From: Pseudophaeobacter arcticus DSM 23566
GTDB lineage: Bacteria > Pseudomonadota > Alphaproteobacteria > Rhodobacterales > Rhodobacteraceae
Assembly: GCF_000473205.1 (NCBI RefSeq)
Contig: NZ_KI421507.1
Coordinates: 903,934-967,933, forward strand
DNA: 64,000 nucleotides
Direction: 5' to 3'
Shown here: in pieces, positions 23,830 through 32,645 of the stretch
How positions within the stretch are numbered: position 1 is the first letter of the stretch
Layout of the letters: each line of letters starts with the position of its first letter
Program-made: the position numbers and the translations under genes
Notes under the pieces: model-generated
Told to the model about the DNA's origin: nothing
What the model saw: the letters and a program-made list of their open reading frames with translations, nothing else
Databases searched by the model: none

Positions 23830-26800
23830 TCAGTCGAGATCTTCCAGTTCGATCAGCAGGTCCTTGGCATCAATCTGGGTGCCAGCCGCGACATGCAGGG
23901 CCTTGACGCGGGCGGAGCGCTCGGCGTGCAGACCGGTTTCCATCTTCATGGCTTCAATGGTCAGCAGCATGTCGCCCTCGTGGACCTCCTGGCCAAGCTG
24001 TACCGCGACAGAGGCAACAACGCCGGGCATCGGCGCGCCGATGTGGTTGGCATTGCCGGCCTCGGCCTTGGGACGGCTTTCGGTGGTGGCCTTGACCAGA
24101 CGGTTGGGCACCCGGATGACACGGGGCTGGCCATTGAGTTCAAAGAAGACTTTGACCTCACCCTTTTCATCGGTTTCGCCCAGGGCCTGCATCCGGATTT
24201 CCAGCGTTTTGCCGGGGTCAATCTCGGCAGTGATCTCCTCGCCGGGTTCCATGCCGTAAAAGAAGGCGCGCGTTGGCAGGGTGCGCACCGGGCCGTATTG
24301 GCGATGGCGACCCATGTAATCGAGAAAGACCTTGGGATACATCAGGTAGCCGTTGAGGTCCTCATCATCCACCGCCTTGCCTTCCAGCAATTTGCTCAGC
24401 TCGGCGCGGGTCTCGTCCAGATCCACGGGCGCCAGATGGGCGCCGGGGCGTGTCAGGTTGGGGCTTTCCCCCTTGAGCACCTTGGCGACAATCCCATCGG
24501 GGAAGCCACCGGGAGGCTGGCCGAGGTTGCCGCGCATCATGTCAACGACGCTATCAGGGAAGGAGACCTCGGTTTCGGGGTTCTCCACCTCCTCCCGGCT
24601 GAGGTTCTGGGAGACCATCATCAGCGCCATGTCGCCCACCACCTTGGAAGAGGGCGTCACTTTGACAATATCGCCAAACATCTGGTTCACATCGGCATAG
24701 GTCTGGGCGACCTCATGCCAGCGCTCTTCCAGCCCCAGGGAGCGCGCCTGGGCCTTGAGGTTGGTGAACTGTCCGCCGGGCATCTCGTGCAGATAGACCT
24801 CGGAGGCGGGGGCCTGCAGGCCGCTTTCAAAGGCGGCATACTGCGCCCGGACCTGCTCCCAGTAGCCAGAGATTTCGCGGATTTTTGCGATATCCAGGCC
24901 AGTGTCGCGATCGGTGTTGCGCAGGCCCTCGACGATGGAGCCAAAGCAGGGCTGCGAGGTGCCGCCAGAAAAGGCATCCATCGCCACATCCACCGCATCC
25001 ACGCCGGCATCGGCAGCGGCCAGAATGGTGGCCCCGGCAATGCCCGAGGTGTCATGGGTGTGGAAATGGACCGGCAGGCCGACCTCTTCCTTCAGGGCCT
25101 TGACCAGCTGGCGGGCGGCTGCGGGTTTCAGCAGGCCTGCCATGTCCTTGAGGCCCAGAATATGGGCGCCAGCGGCCTCCAGCTCTTTGGCCATGCCGAC
25201 ATAGTATTTCAGGTCATATTTGGCGCGGTTGGGGTCAAGGATATCGCCGGTGTAGCAGATGGTGCCTTCGCAGAGCTTGCCGCTGTCGACCACCGCATCC
25301 ATGGCAACGCGCATGTTTTCCACCCAGTTGAGGCTGTCAAACACCCGGAAGACATCCACCCCGGTGACGGCGGCCTGACGGACAAATTCCTGCACCACAT
25401 TATCGGGATAGTTGGTGTAGCCCACCCCATTGGAGGCGCGCAGCAGCATCTGGGTCATCACGTTGGGCATGGCTTCGCGCAGGTCGCGCAGCCGCTGCCA
25501 GGGGCATTCCTGCAAAAAGCGGTAGGCCACGTCAAAGGTCGCCCCGCCCCAGCATTCAACCGAGAACAGCTGGCTGAGATTCTGGGCATAGGCGGGGGCA
25601 ACCTTGATCATGTCATGGCTGCGCATCCGGGTTGCCAGCAAGGACTGGTGACCATCGCGCATGGTGGTATCGGTCAGCAGCAGCTGACGCTGGGCTTTCA
25701 TCCAGTCGGCCACCGCCTGGGCGCCTTTTTGCTCCAGCAGGTTGCGGGTACCAGAGGGCAGGGGGGCCGGATCCACATGGGGCGCGCGCGGCTCTTTCAG
25801 ATCGGCGGCAGGTGCGGCGCGGCCTTCGGTTTCCGGGTGACCGTTGACGCTGATATCGGCCAGATAGGTCAGCACCTTGGTGCCGCGGTCCTGGCGTTTG
25901 GCAAACTGGAACAGCTCGGGCGTGTTGTCGATGAAGGTGGTGGTATAGCTGTTGTCGAGAAAGGTCGGGTGTTTCAGCAGGTTCTCGACAAAGGCGATAT
26001 TGGTGGAGACGCCGCGCACCCGGAATTCACGCAGGGCGCGGTCCATGCGGGCAATGGCCTTTTCCGGGGTCTGCGCCCAGGCGGTGACCTTGGTCAGCAG
26101 GCTGTCATAGTAGCGGGTGATCACCCCGCCGGCATAGGCGGTGCCGCCATCCAGACGAATGCCCATGCCGGTGGCCGAGCGATAGGCGGTAATACGGCCA
26201 TAGTCGGGGATAAAGTTGTTCAGCGGATCTTCGGTGGTGACGCGGGTCTGCAGCGCATGACCATTCAGGCGGATTTCATCCTGGCTGGCCTTGCCGGTGG
26301 CCTCGGCAATGGTCTTGCCCTCGGCGATCAGGATCTGGGCCTGCACGATGTCGATGCCGGTCACCTCTTCGGTGACGGTATGTTCCACCTGCACCCGGGG
26401 GTTCACCTCGATGAAGTAGAATTTGCCGTCGTTCATATCCATCAGGAATTCAACGGTGCCGGCGCATTCATAGTTCACATGTTTGCAGATCTTGCGGCCC
26501 AATTCGCAGATCTCAGCCCGCTGTTCTTCAGACAGATAGGGTGCAGGGGCGCGTTCAACCACCTTTTGGTTGCGGCGCTGCACCGAACAATCGCGTTCAA
26601 ACAGGTGATAGATCTCACCGTGCTTGTCGCCCAGGATCTGCACCTCGACGTGGCGGGCGCGGGTGATCATCTTTTCCAGATAGCCTTCGCCATTGCCAAA
26701 GGCGGCTTCGGCCTCGCGGCGGCCTTCCAGGACTTTTTCTTCCAGCTCGTCAGGGCCGTGAATGGGGCGCATGCCGCGCCCACCGCCGCCCCAGGACGCC

Positions 26801-27282
26801 TTGAGCATCAGCGGGTAGCCAACCTCTTCGGCCTCTTTGGCAATGGCCTTCATATCATTGCCCAGCACCTCGGTGGCGGGAATGACCGGCACGCCGGCCT
26901 CGACCGCGACGCGACGGGCCGAGGCCTTGTCGCCCAGGGCGCGCATGGTTTCCGCCTTGGGGCCGATGAAGGTGATGCCGTTGCGGGAACAGGCATCAAC
27001 AAAATCGGGGTTTTCCGACAACAGCCCATAGCCGGGGTGGATCGCATCGGCGCCACATTCCTTGGCGACGCGAATGATCTCATCAATGCTCAGATAGGCG
27101 GCAACTGGCCCCATGCCCTCGCCGATGCGATAGGCCTCGTCGGCCTTGAACCGGTGCAGCCCCAGTTTGTCCTCTTCGGCATAGACGGCAACTGTTCGTT
27201 TCCCCATTTCATTTGCAGCACGCATGACGCGGATGGCAATTTCGCCGCGGTTCGCTATCAGGATCTTCTTGAAATCGGGCAT
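23830..27282 (-). CDS. pyc: Pyruvate carboxylase
   Basis: Biotin-dependent anaplerotic enzyme converting pyruvate and bicarbonate to oxaloacetate, 1150 residues, normal length. Domain order: biotin carboxylase (about 1-450; KILIANRGEIAIRVMRAA, HPGYGLLSEN, ATP-grasp loop SWGGGGRGMR), carboxyltransferase (about 540-820; TTMRDGHQSLLATRMRS with metal ligands, HFHTHDTSG), allosteric linker, and the C-terminal biotinyl domain with target lysine K1113 (EAMKMETG). Start ATG has GAGGAG upstream. It consumes the biotin made by the bio genes at the window start. A 3.4-kb antisense frame over it is a codon-bias shadow. Confidence 0.97.
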   Translation of the reverse strand: MPDFKKILIANRGEIAIRVMRAANEMGKRTVAVYAEEDKLGLHRFKADEAYRIGEGMGPVAAYLSIDEIIRVAKECGADAIHPGYGLLSENPDFVDACSRNGITFIGPKAETMRALGDKASARRVAVEAGVPVIPATEVLGNDMKAIAKEAEEVGYPLMLKASWGGGGRGMRPIHGPDELEEKVLEGRREAEAAFGNGEGYLEKMITRARHVEVQILGDKHGEIYHLFERDCSVQRRNQKVVERAPAPYLSEEQRAEICELGRKICKHVNYECAGTVEFLMDMNDGKFYFIEVNPRVQVEHTVTEEVTGIDIVQAQILIAEGKTIAEATGKASQDEIRLNGHALQTRVTTEDPLNNFIPDYGRITAYRSATGMGIRLDGGTAYAGGVITRYYDSLLTKVTAWAQTPEKAIARMDRALREFRVRGVSTNIAFVENLLKHPTFLDNSYTTTFIDNTPELFQFAKRQDRGTKVLTYLADISVNGHPETEGRAAPAADLKEPRAPHVDPAPLPSGTRNLLEQKGAQAVADWMKAQRQLLLTDTTMRDGHQSLLATRMRSHDMIKVAPAYAQNLSQLFSVECWGGATFDVAYRFLQECPWQRLRDLREAMPNVMTQMLLRASNGVGYTNYPDNVVQEFVRQAAVTGVDVFRVFDSLNWVENMRVAMDAVVDSGKLCEGTICYTGDILDPNRAKYDLKYYVGMAKELEAAGAHILGLKDMAGLLKPAAARQLVKALKEEVGLPVHFHTHDTSGIAGATILAAADAGVDAVDVAMDAFSGGTSQPCFGSIVEGLRNTDRDTGLDIAKIREISGYWEQVRAQYAAFESGLQAPASEVYLHEMPGGQFTNLKAQARSLGLEERWHEVAQTYADVNQMFGDIVKVTPSSKVVGDMALMMVSQNLSREEVENPETEVSFPDSVVDMMRGNLGQPPGGFPDGIVAKVLKGESPNLTRPGAHLAPVDLDETRAELSKLLEGKAVDDEDLNGYLMYPKVFLDYMGRHRQYGPVRTLPTRAFFYGMEPGEEITAEIDPGKTLEIRMQALGETDEKGEVKVFFELNGQPRVIRVPNRLVKATTESRPKAEAGNANHIGAPMPGVVASVAVQLGQEVHEGDMLLTIEAMKMETGLHAERSARVKALHVAAGTQIDAKDLLIELEDLD

Positions 27283-27590
27283 TGTCGCTCCTCGGAGTAG
27301 TCTAGGGTTGGCGAAGTGTTAGTTACATCTTAGCGACTGGTATAGCCGTAGTATTGGGTATCTGCGGCATGATTGCGCTCCCATACGGCCAGAATTCGTC
27401 AGTTTTTTGTGCAAGCGCAGCATTTTTGACGGAATCAGCGCGTAAATCGGCCCGAGACCCGTCCAATTGTTAGGCGATTTGGAAATGCCGAATCTTTGGT
27501 CGCAACGCCTGATCGCTGTGCAGAGGGACTGTTTCGATGCCTCATTTGGCAGGGGTAGAGGAAAATGGCTCGCAGGCTTTGCTACATGTT
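27283..27590. other. Spacer upstream of pyc
   Basis: 308 bases that should contain the pyc promoter on the minus strand and the 3' end region of the FMN dehydrogenase. AT-richer patches occur at 27300-27360 and 27410-27480. No clear hexamers, hairpins or genes. Confidence 0.4.
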
Positions 27591-28781
27591 TCAGTCGTTT
27601 GCGCCGCGTGCATGTGGTTGCAACGTTAGCTTGCGAATTTGCAAAGCCTTTACCTCAGCGAGAGAGCAGAGACCCAATTGGCCCATATTGGCCTCCAGAT
27701 CTTTGCGCAGAATGTCGCAGAGATGGGCCGGTCCCCTTGTCCCCAATGCTGCGAGCGCAAAGTGAAAGGCCCGCCCCAGCATGACAAAATCCGCCCCCAG
27801 CGCCAGGGCGCGCAGAATGTCCAGCCCGCCCTCAACGCCGCTGTCAAAGATCAGCGGCAGCTGGGTGGCGGCGCGCAGCTCTGGCAGCACTTCGATGGCG
27901 GCGGGCGCGGCGTCAAACTGGCGGCCCGCATGGTTTGACACCCAAAGCGCGTCAACACCAATCTGCTCCAGTGGCGCGGCATCCCCGGCCCGCATCACCC
28001 CTTTGATGACAAAGGCGCCTTCCCAGGCGTCGCGCAGCCATTTTACATAGTCCCAATCCGGGGAGGTGCGCAGCAGGTAGCCAATATGTGCGGTCGAGGA
28101 GAGGCCCTTGCTGTTTTCAGTGACGTATTTGTCCAGGGTCCGCATATGCGGCATGCCGCCTTGGCCCCGGTGCTGGCGCGCCATCCCCAGCGCCCAGGCC
28201 GGGCGCCCGGCGACCTGCGCCAGCAGGCGGGGGGTCAGCCGGGGCGGCTGGGTCAGGCCCGAGCGGACCTGGCGCTCTCGCCGCGAAGCCACTGGCACAT
28301 CCACGGTGAGCACCAGGGTTTTGAACCCGGCCTTGCGGGCGCGTGCCAGCATGTCCCGGCGAATGTCTTCGTCTTTTGGGGGGTAGAGCTGGAACCAGGC
28401 CTCTGGCCCCAGATGTGGGGCCAGATCCTCGGGGGATTGGCTGGCAACTGTGGACAGGGAATAGGGAATGCCACTGGCGGCGCCAAAGCGGGCCAGGTGG
28501 CCCTCGGCGTCCGGCCAGATAAGCCCGGACATGCCCAGAGGTGCGATCCCAAAGGGCAGCGGCAGATCGCGCCCCAGGAAAGAGGTCGTAAGATCCACCT
28601 CATGTGGTCCCTGCAGGATTGAGGGCAGAAAACCGATCTGGTCCAGGGCGCTGCGATTGCGGTGCTTCGTGGCTTCGATGCCGGTGGCGCTGTCGAGGTA
28701 TTCCCAGACAAACTTTGGCAGGCGGCGCCGGGCGCGGGCGCGCAGATCGCTGAGGCCCGGGTAGTGTTGATGTAAATCCAT
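27591..28781 (-). CDS. FMN-dependent alpha-hydroxy-acid dehydrogenase/oxidase (LldD family)
   Basis: TIM-barrel flavoprotein oxidising L-2-hydroxy acids such as L-lactate or glycolate. It is 396 residues from ATG 28781. A TTG at 28841 would add 20 residues without a ribosome site. Recognisable parts: FVWEYLDSATG, the PFGIAPLGMSGL FMN strand, AWFQLYPPKD, LVLTVDVPV, VIKGV lysine, the catalytic SNHAGRQFD with its His-Arg pair, and FDSGVEGGLDILRALALGADFVMLGRAF phosphate loops. Substrate not determinable. L-lactate dehydrogenase is the usual annotation. Divergent from uvrD. Confidence 0.87.
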   Translation of the reverse strand: MDLHQHYPGLSDLRARARRRLPKFVWEYLDSATGIEATKHRNRSALDQIGFLPSILQGPHEVDLTTSFLGRDLPLPFGIAPLGMSGLIWPDAEGHLARFGAASGIPYSLSTVASQSPEDLAPHLGPEAWFQLYPPKDEDIRRDMLARARKAGFKTLVLTVDVPVASRRERQVRSGLTQPPRLTPRLLAQVAGRPAWALGMARQHRGQGGMPHMRTLDKYVTENSKGLSSTAHIGYLLRTSPDWDYVKWLRDAWEGAFVIKGVMRAGDAAPLEQIGVDALWVSNHAGRQFDAAPAAIEVLPELRAATQLPLIFDSGVEGGLDILRALALGADFVMLGRAFHFALAALGTRGPAHLCDILRKDLEANMGQLGLCSLAEVKALQIRKLTLQPHARGAND

Positions 28782-28951
28782 GGCGTATTGATAGGCGGTG
28801 CCGCACAATTGGCAAGAGGCACCAGGGGTCGCATCGGACAAAGGACGGGTTGATTGCCGCGATGTGCCGGTCCGGTTGGTGCCAGTATTCTTGCGAACAG
28901 AATGCGAACGTCCTCTTTTCTCGCCGGGTGAATCACGCTAGTGTCACGGGC

Positions 28952-31450
28952 ATGAGCACATTTGATGAAATGGACGCCTTTGACGGCGCCTCCCTGTCGT
29001 CGCGGGCCATGGCGGCCCGCCCCACCCCCTATCTTGATGGGCTGAACCCAGCCCAGCGAGAGGCCGTGGAGTGTCTACATGGTCCGGTGCTGATGCTGGC
29101 CGGGGCCGGGACCGGCAAGACCAAGGCGCTGACGGCGCGGATTGTGCATCTGCTCAACACCGGTTCGGCGCGCACCAATGAAATTCTGGCGGTGACCTTT
29201 ACCAACAAGGCCGCCCGCGAGATGAAAGAGCGGGTTGGCGGCATGTTGGGTCAACCAGCCGAGGGCATGCCCTGGCTTGGCACCTTTCACTCGGTCTGCG
29301 TCAAGCTGCTGCGCCGTCATGCGGAACTGATTTGCGGTGAGGCTGGGGTCGGCTCTGATGCGGTCATTGATGATGCCAGAGACTCGGAGTCCCCGAACCC
29401 CTATGAGGATTTGGGTCCATCGGCGGCTCGGAGACGGCATAACACCCTGCATCTAAAGTCAAACTTCACCATTCTGGATACGGATGATCAGATCCGCTTG
29501 CTCAAACAGCTGATCCGCGCCGCAGGGATTGATGAAAAGCGCTGGCCGCCACGGATGCTGGCGGGGATCATTGACGACTGGAAAAACCGGGCGCTGACAC
29601 CGGAAAAGCTGCCCGCCTCAGAAGCTGGTGCTTATAACCATCGCGGGCCAGAGCTGTACGCCCAGTATCAGCGCCGCCTGCTGGAGCTGAACGCGGTGGA
29701 TTTTGGCGATCTGCTGCTGCATGTGGTGACGATCTTTCAAACCCACAGTGATATTCTGGCGCAGTATCAGCGCTGGTTCCGCTACATCATGGTGGACGAA
29801 TACCAGGATACCAATATCGCGCAGTATATGTGGCTGCGGCTGCTTGCGGGCGGGCACAAGAATATCTGCTGTGTCGGCGATGACGATCAGTCGATCTATG
29901 GCTGGCGCGGCGCCGAGGTGGGCAATATCCTGCGCTTTGAAAAAGACTTCCCCGGCGCCAAGGTGGTCCGGCTGGAGCAGAACTATCGCTCGACCGAGCA
30001 TATTCTGGCAGCAGCTTCCGGTGTGATCAGTGCCAATGCGGGCCGTTTGGGCAAGGAGCTGTGGACCGCCGCCAAGGGTGGCGAAAAGGTCCGGCTGATT
30101 GGCCATTGGGACGGCGAAGAAGAGGCGCGCTGGATTGGCGAAGAGATCGAGGCGACCCAGCGCGGCACCCGGGGGCAGCGCCCTATCGGATTGAATAGTA
30201 TGGCTATTCTGGTGCGGGCCTCGCATCAGATGCGCGCCTTTGAGGACCGGTTCCTGACCATTGGATTGCCCTACCGCGTCATCGGTGGGCCACGGTTTTA
30301 CGAACGGCTCGAAATCCGCGATGCCATGGGCTATTTCCGGATGGTGACCTCGGCGGATGATGATCTGGCCTTTGAGCGGATTGTGAATACCCCCAAACGT
30401 GGGCTGGGCGACAAGGCGCAGCAAACCATCCAGAGCTTTGCCCGTGAAAACGGGGTGTCCCTGGTGGAAGGCGCGCGCCGCGCGGTTGAGTCGGGGGCGA
30501 TCAAGGGTAAAGGTGGTGCCGCTCTGCGCCGTCTGGTCGAGGATCTGGCCCGTTGGGGGCGGATGACCGGAGACGCGGATATCTCTCATATGGAACTGGC
30601 GGAAATCGTGCTGGACGAGAGCGGCTATACCGGCATGTGGCAGGCGGACAAAAACCCCGACAGCCCGGGACGGCTTGAAAACCTCAAGGAACTGGTCAAG
30701 GCGCTGGAGAATTTTGAAAACCTGCAGGGCTTTTTGGAGCATGTCAGCCTGGTCATGGACAATGACAAGCAGGATTCGGACGAGAAAGTCTCGATCATGA
30801 CGCTGCATGCCGCCAAGGGGTTGGAGTTCCCGGCGGTGTTTCTGCCCGGCTGGGAGGATGGGTTGTTCCCCTCGCAGCGGTCGATGGATGAAAGCGGCCT
30901 CAAAGGTTTGGAAGAAGAACGCCGTCTCGCTTATGTGGGCATCACCCGCGCCGAGGAAGTCTGCACCATTTCCTTTGCAGGCAACCGGCGGGTCTTTGGC
31001 CAATGGCAATCGCAGCTGCCGTCGCGGTTTGTCGATGAATTGCCCGAGGAACATGTGGAGGTACTGACGCCACCTGGGCTTTATGGCGGTGGCTATGGGG
31101 CTGCGGCCAGCAGCGCTGAGCCCGTGCGCTCGACCATTGACGCCAAGGTGGCCCAGGCTGACGGTTACAACTCCCCGGGTTGGAAGCGTATGCAGGCGCG
31201 GGCAAGCCAGCGGGGCAGCTCACAGTCAAAAGAGGCGCGCGGCCAGATTATTGACCTGACGGCCAGCTCCAGTTTCACCCTTGGAGAACGGGTGTTTCAT
31301 CAGAAATTTGGCTATGGAGCGATTGCAGGCATCGAAGGGGATAAGCTGGAAGTGGATTTTGAAAAGGCGGGGACCAAAAAGGTGGTTGCGCGCTTTATTT
31401 CTACCAGTGGGGCGGGCGCTGAGCCTGCTCAGGATGATGTTCCGTTTTAG
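28952..31450 (+). CDS. uvrD: UvrD/PcrA-type ATP-dependent DNA helicase with an internal insertion
   Basis: Superfamily 1A 3'-5' helicase for nucleotide excision and mismatch repair, 832 residues from ATG 28952 (MSTFDEMDAF). Motifs: Walker A GAGTGKT (51-57), Ia TFTNKAAREM, II DEYQDTN, III DDDQSIYGWRGAE, IV LEQNYRS, V TLHAAKGLEF, VI YVGITRAEE, plus the C-terminal Tudor-like domain (ERVFHQKFGYGAI). Residues about 127-166 form a polar, Pro/Ser/Arg-rich stretch, between HAEL and LKSNFTILDT, that I do not know from relatives, where these segments normally adjoin. It is in frame, so the gene appears functional. Confidence 0.93.
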   Translation: MSTFDEMDAFDGASLSSRAMAARPTPYLDGLNPAQREAVECLHGPVLMLAGAGTGKTKALTARIVHLLNTGSARTNEILAVTFTNKAAREMKERVGGMLGQPAEGMPWLGTFHSVCVKLLRRHAELICGEAGVGSDAVIDDARDSESPNPYEDLGPSAARRRHNTLHLKSNFTILDTDDQIRLLKQLIRAAGIDEKRWPPRMLAGIIDDWKNRALTPEKLPASEAGAYNHRGPELYAQYQRRLLELNAVDFGDLLLHVVTIFQTHSDILAQYQRWFRYIMVDEYQDTNIAQYMWLRLLAGGHKNICCVGDDDQSIYGWRGAEVGNILRFEKDFPGAKVVRLEQNYRSTEHILAAASGVISANAGRLGKELWTAAKGGEKVRLIGHWDGEEEARWIGEEIEATQRGTRGQRPIGLNSMAILVRASHQMRAFEDRFLTIGLPYRVIGGPRFYERLEIRDAMGYFRMVTSADDDLAFERIVNTPKRGLGDKAQQTIQSFARENGVSLVEGARRAVESGAIKGKGGAALRRLVEDLARWGRMTGDADISHMELAEIVLDESGYTGMWQADKNPDSPGRLENLKELVKALENFENLQGFLEHVSLVMDNDKQDSDEKVSIMTLHAAKGLEFPAVFLPGWEDGLFPSQRSMDESGLKGLEEERRLAYVGITRAEEVCTISFAGNRRVFGQWQSQLPSRFVDELPEEHVEVLTPPGLYGGGYGAAASSAEPVRSTIDAKVAQADGYNSPGWKRMQARASQRGSSQSKEARGQIIDLTASSSFTLGERVFHQKFGYGAIAGIEGDKLEVDFEKAGTKKVVARFISTSGAGAEPAQDDVPF

Positions 31451-31907
31451 AGCTTTTGCTGATCTGAAAGATCAGGTGTCGGATCGCACAGCGATCCGAC
31501 GGGGGGGGGGGGCGCCGAGACAGTTTCACTGTCTCGGCGCCCCCGCCCACCCTTGCCAATGATTTGCCCAACACTGCTGGCCTCTGTTGTGGCTGCTGTC
31601 CTTTGCTGGCGCGTGATTATCCCTGCCCCCTGAACGCTGACCTCTGGGTCCTGCACCTTGCCGCTTGCCAACAGGGGAGTCCGCCGGGGGAGTCCGCCGA
31701 GGTTTCAGCATGGGGCAACTGCCTGCAGGCTCAATGCCACGGGCCTCTGCGACATAAGCGGCGCGCTACAGCGGGATAGGTTGGGTGATTGCAGCCTTGT
31801 GGGTGATCATTCGCAGACTGAACAGCGCGCCTGTTGGGGGACCTGGGGGGGGAACTGGGCTGCCCGTTGTCTATCGAGATCCGGGGTCGTCTTGGGGTGT
31901 GACGCAC
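31451..31907. other. Convergent intergenic region with hairpins and a 12-G run
   Basis: 457 bases between uvrD and the small-RNA locus. It holds two perfect hairpins after uvrD (separate entry), a tandem 14-bp duplication of GGGGGAGTCCGCCG type near 31675-31700 and other GC-rich sequence. Short frames here look like shadows. I find no supported gene. Confidence 0.5.
31478..31543. terminator. Two perfect hairpins separated by a 12-G tract after uvrD
   Basis: Hairpin 1: GTCGGATCGC/GCGATCCGAC (31478-31487, 31491-31500). Then G x12 (31501-31512). Hairpin 2: 15-bp stem GGGGCGCCGAGACAG/CTGTCTCGGCGCCCC (31509-31523, 31529-31543). No T-run follows, so it may act by structure, Rho, or protect the mRNA 3' end. 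Confidence 0.65.
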
Positions 31908-31991
31908 AAAAAACGGCGGCGCCCAGGGAGGAGGAGAGGGCACCGCCGTTCATGACAACATCAGGACCAAGGGAGGAGGAGATCCAGATGC
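31908..31991 (-). ncRNA. Cuckoo/CcsR-type small RNA, distal copy
   Basis: On the minus strand two stem-loops each expose CUCCUCCUCCC in the loop: an imperfect one (CATCTGGA/TCCTGATG arms, 31959-31990) and a 13-bp one (31912-31950) whose stem AACGGCGGTGCCC/GGGCGCCGCCGTT is followed by TTTTTT (31913-31908), an intrinsic terminator. Twin CCUCCUCCC hairpins downstream of a DUF1127 gene define the cuckoo RNA family (CcsR1-4 in Rhodobacter sphaeroides), stress-induced sRNAs that affect C1 metabolism and oxidative-stress resistance there. The anti-Shine-Dalgarno-like loops are the expected target-pairing site. Confidence 0.88.
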
Positions 31992-32021
31992 ATTCTGTTC
32001 CGGGGTTAGCCGGTATTAGGT

Positions 32022-32095
32022 GCGGTGACATCAGGGAGGAGGAGGATGTCACCGCGTAGGACAGGCCCTTTAGGGAGGAGGAGAAAAGAGCCTGA
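32022..32095 (-). ncRNA. Cuckoo/CcsR-type small RNA, proximal copy
   Basis: First of the two twin-hairpin RNAs after the DUF1127 gene. Hairpin one (32062-32094) has arms CAGGCTCTTT/AAAGGGCCTG around CUCCUCCUCCC. Hairpin two (32022-32055) has a perfect 11-bp stem GCGGTGACATC/GATGTCACCGC around the same motif. It begins only 7 bases beyond the DUF1127 stop, so it is most likely cut out of the DUF1127 transcript by RNase E, as described for the R. sphaeroides locus. No T-run follows hairpin two, consistent with processing rather than termination. Confidence 0.88.
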
Positions 32096-32101
32096 TCTCT
32101 A

Positions 32102-32320
32102 TTAGTTGTTTTCGTAGGCCGCCTGATAGGCGAGACGTTTGATCATCGAGCGGTGCAGGCCCAGATCTGCCAGGTCGCGACCCGAAAGCTCGGAGAGCTC
32201 ATTGTAGGTCTGGCGGTACAGGCGGTAACGAGCGAATTTTGTGCTCAGCTCGTCGATCCAGGCTGTTGGTAGAGTCGAGAATACAGACTTGGATGTTGCG
32301 ATTTGGTTTACAGCGGCCAT
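32102..32320 (-). CDS. DUF1127 small protein (CcaF1-like)
   Basis: A 72-residue Arg-rich protein whose C-terminal half carries the DUF1127 signature (ELSELSGRDLADLGLHRSMI). Its position directly upstream of the CCUCCUCCC hairpins makes it the counterpart of CcaF1 (RSP_6037) of R. sphaeroides, an RNA-binding protein that influences maturation of the downstream CcsR RNAs and RNA turnover. Start ATG 32320 follows TGAGGATAGACC. In R. sphaeroides the promoter is RpoHI/RpoHII dependent. I could not identify the hexamers here. The AT-rich upstream 90 bases fit a stress promoter. Confidence 0.9.
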   Translation of the reverse strand: MAAVNQIATSKSVFSTLPTAWIDELSTKFARYRLYRQTYNELSELSGRDLADLGLHRSMIKRLAYQAAYENN

Positions 32321-32645
32321 CAGGTCTATCCTCAGATTTTATCTATTTCGTTGTGCCGTTACCGGCGTTTCTTGAAATCAAAATAGTTAAATGCTGCAGG
32401 TGCACAATCCCTAAAGAGGACATTTCTGCTATGCAGCATTTGCATAGGTCTATTGTTACCCTTTTGTAAACAGGCTGTTTTTTGGGCATATTTGTCCAAA
32501 TCTGCATTCCGTTAGGGCAGCCGTGTGTTTTCCGACGATAGCTTTTCCTTGCGCAATGGCCGCGCTCGGCACAAGGTGCGGCCTGCATCGCAAGAGAGCT
32601 CAAACAAGGGGTGATCCCCAAGATGGGGCACAGGAAGGGACGGAC
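32321..32645. other. Divergent promoter region DUF1127 / apbC
   Basis: 325 bases, AT-rich between 32340 and 32480. It contains the inverted repeat CTATGCA-GCATT-TGCATAG (32429-32447) and a nearby ATGCTGCAGGTGCA block. Promoters of the DUF1127/sRNA transcript (minus) and apbC (plus) must lie here. No confident hexamers. Confidence 0.5.
32429..32447. promoter_or_regulatory. Inverted repeat, possible operator
   Basis: Perfect 7-bp arms CTATGCA/TGCATAG with a 5-base spacer, 109 bases upstream of the DUF1127 start. The arms are typical in size for a dimeric regulator. No regulator is identified. Confidence 0.45.

Noticed and set aside
23893..27300. 1135-codon open frame antisense to pyc
   Set aside because: It mirrors pyc in the complementary frame. 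High G+C codon bias keeps antisense frames open. The product is Gly/His/Gln-rich with no family features.
31658..32059. 133-codon plus-strand frame across the small-RNA locus
   Set aside because: Its GAG-rich parts come from the complement of the CUCCUCCUCCC motifs. No start signal, and the RNA structures explain the sequence better.
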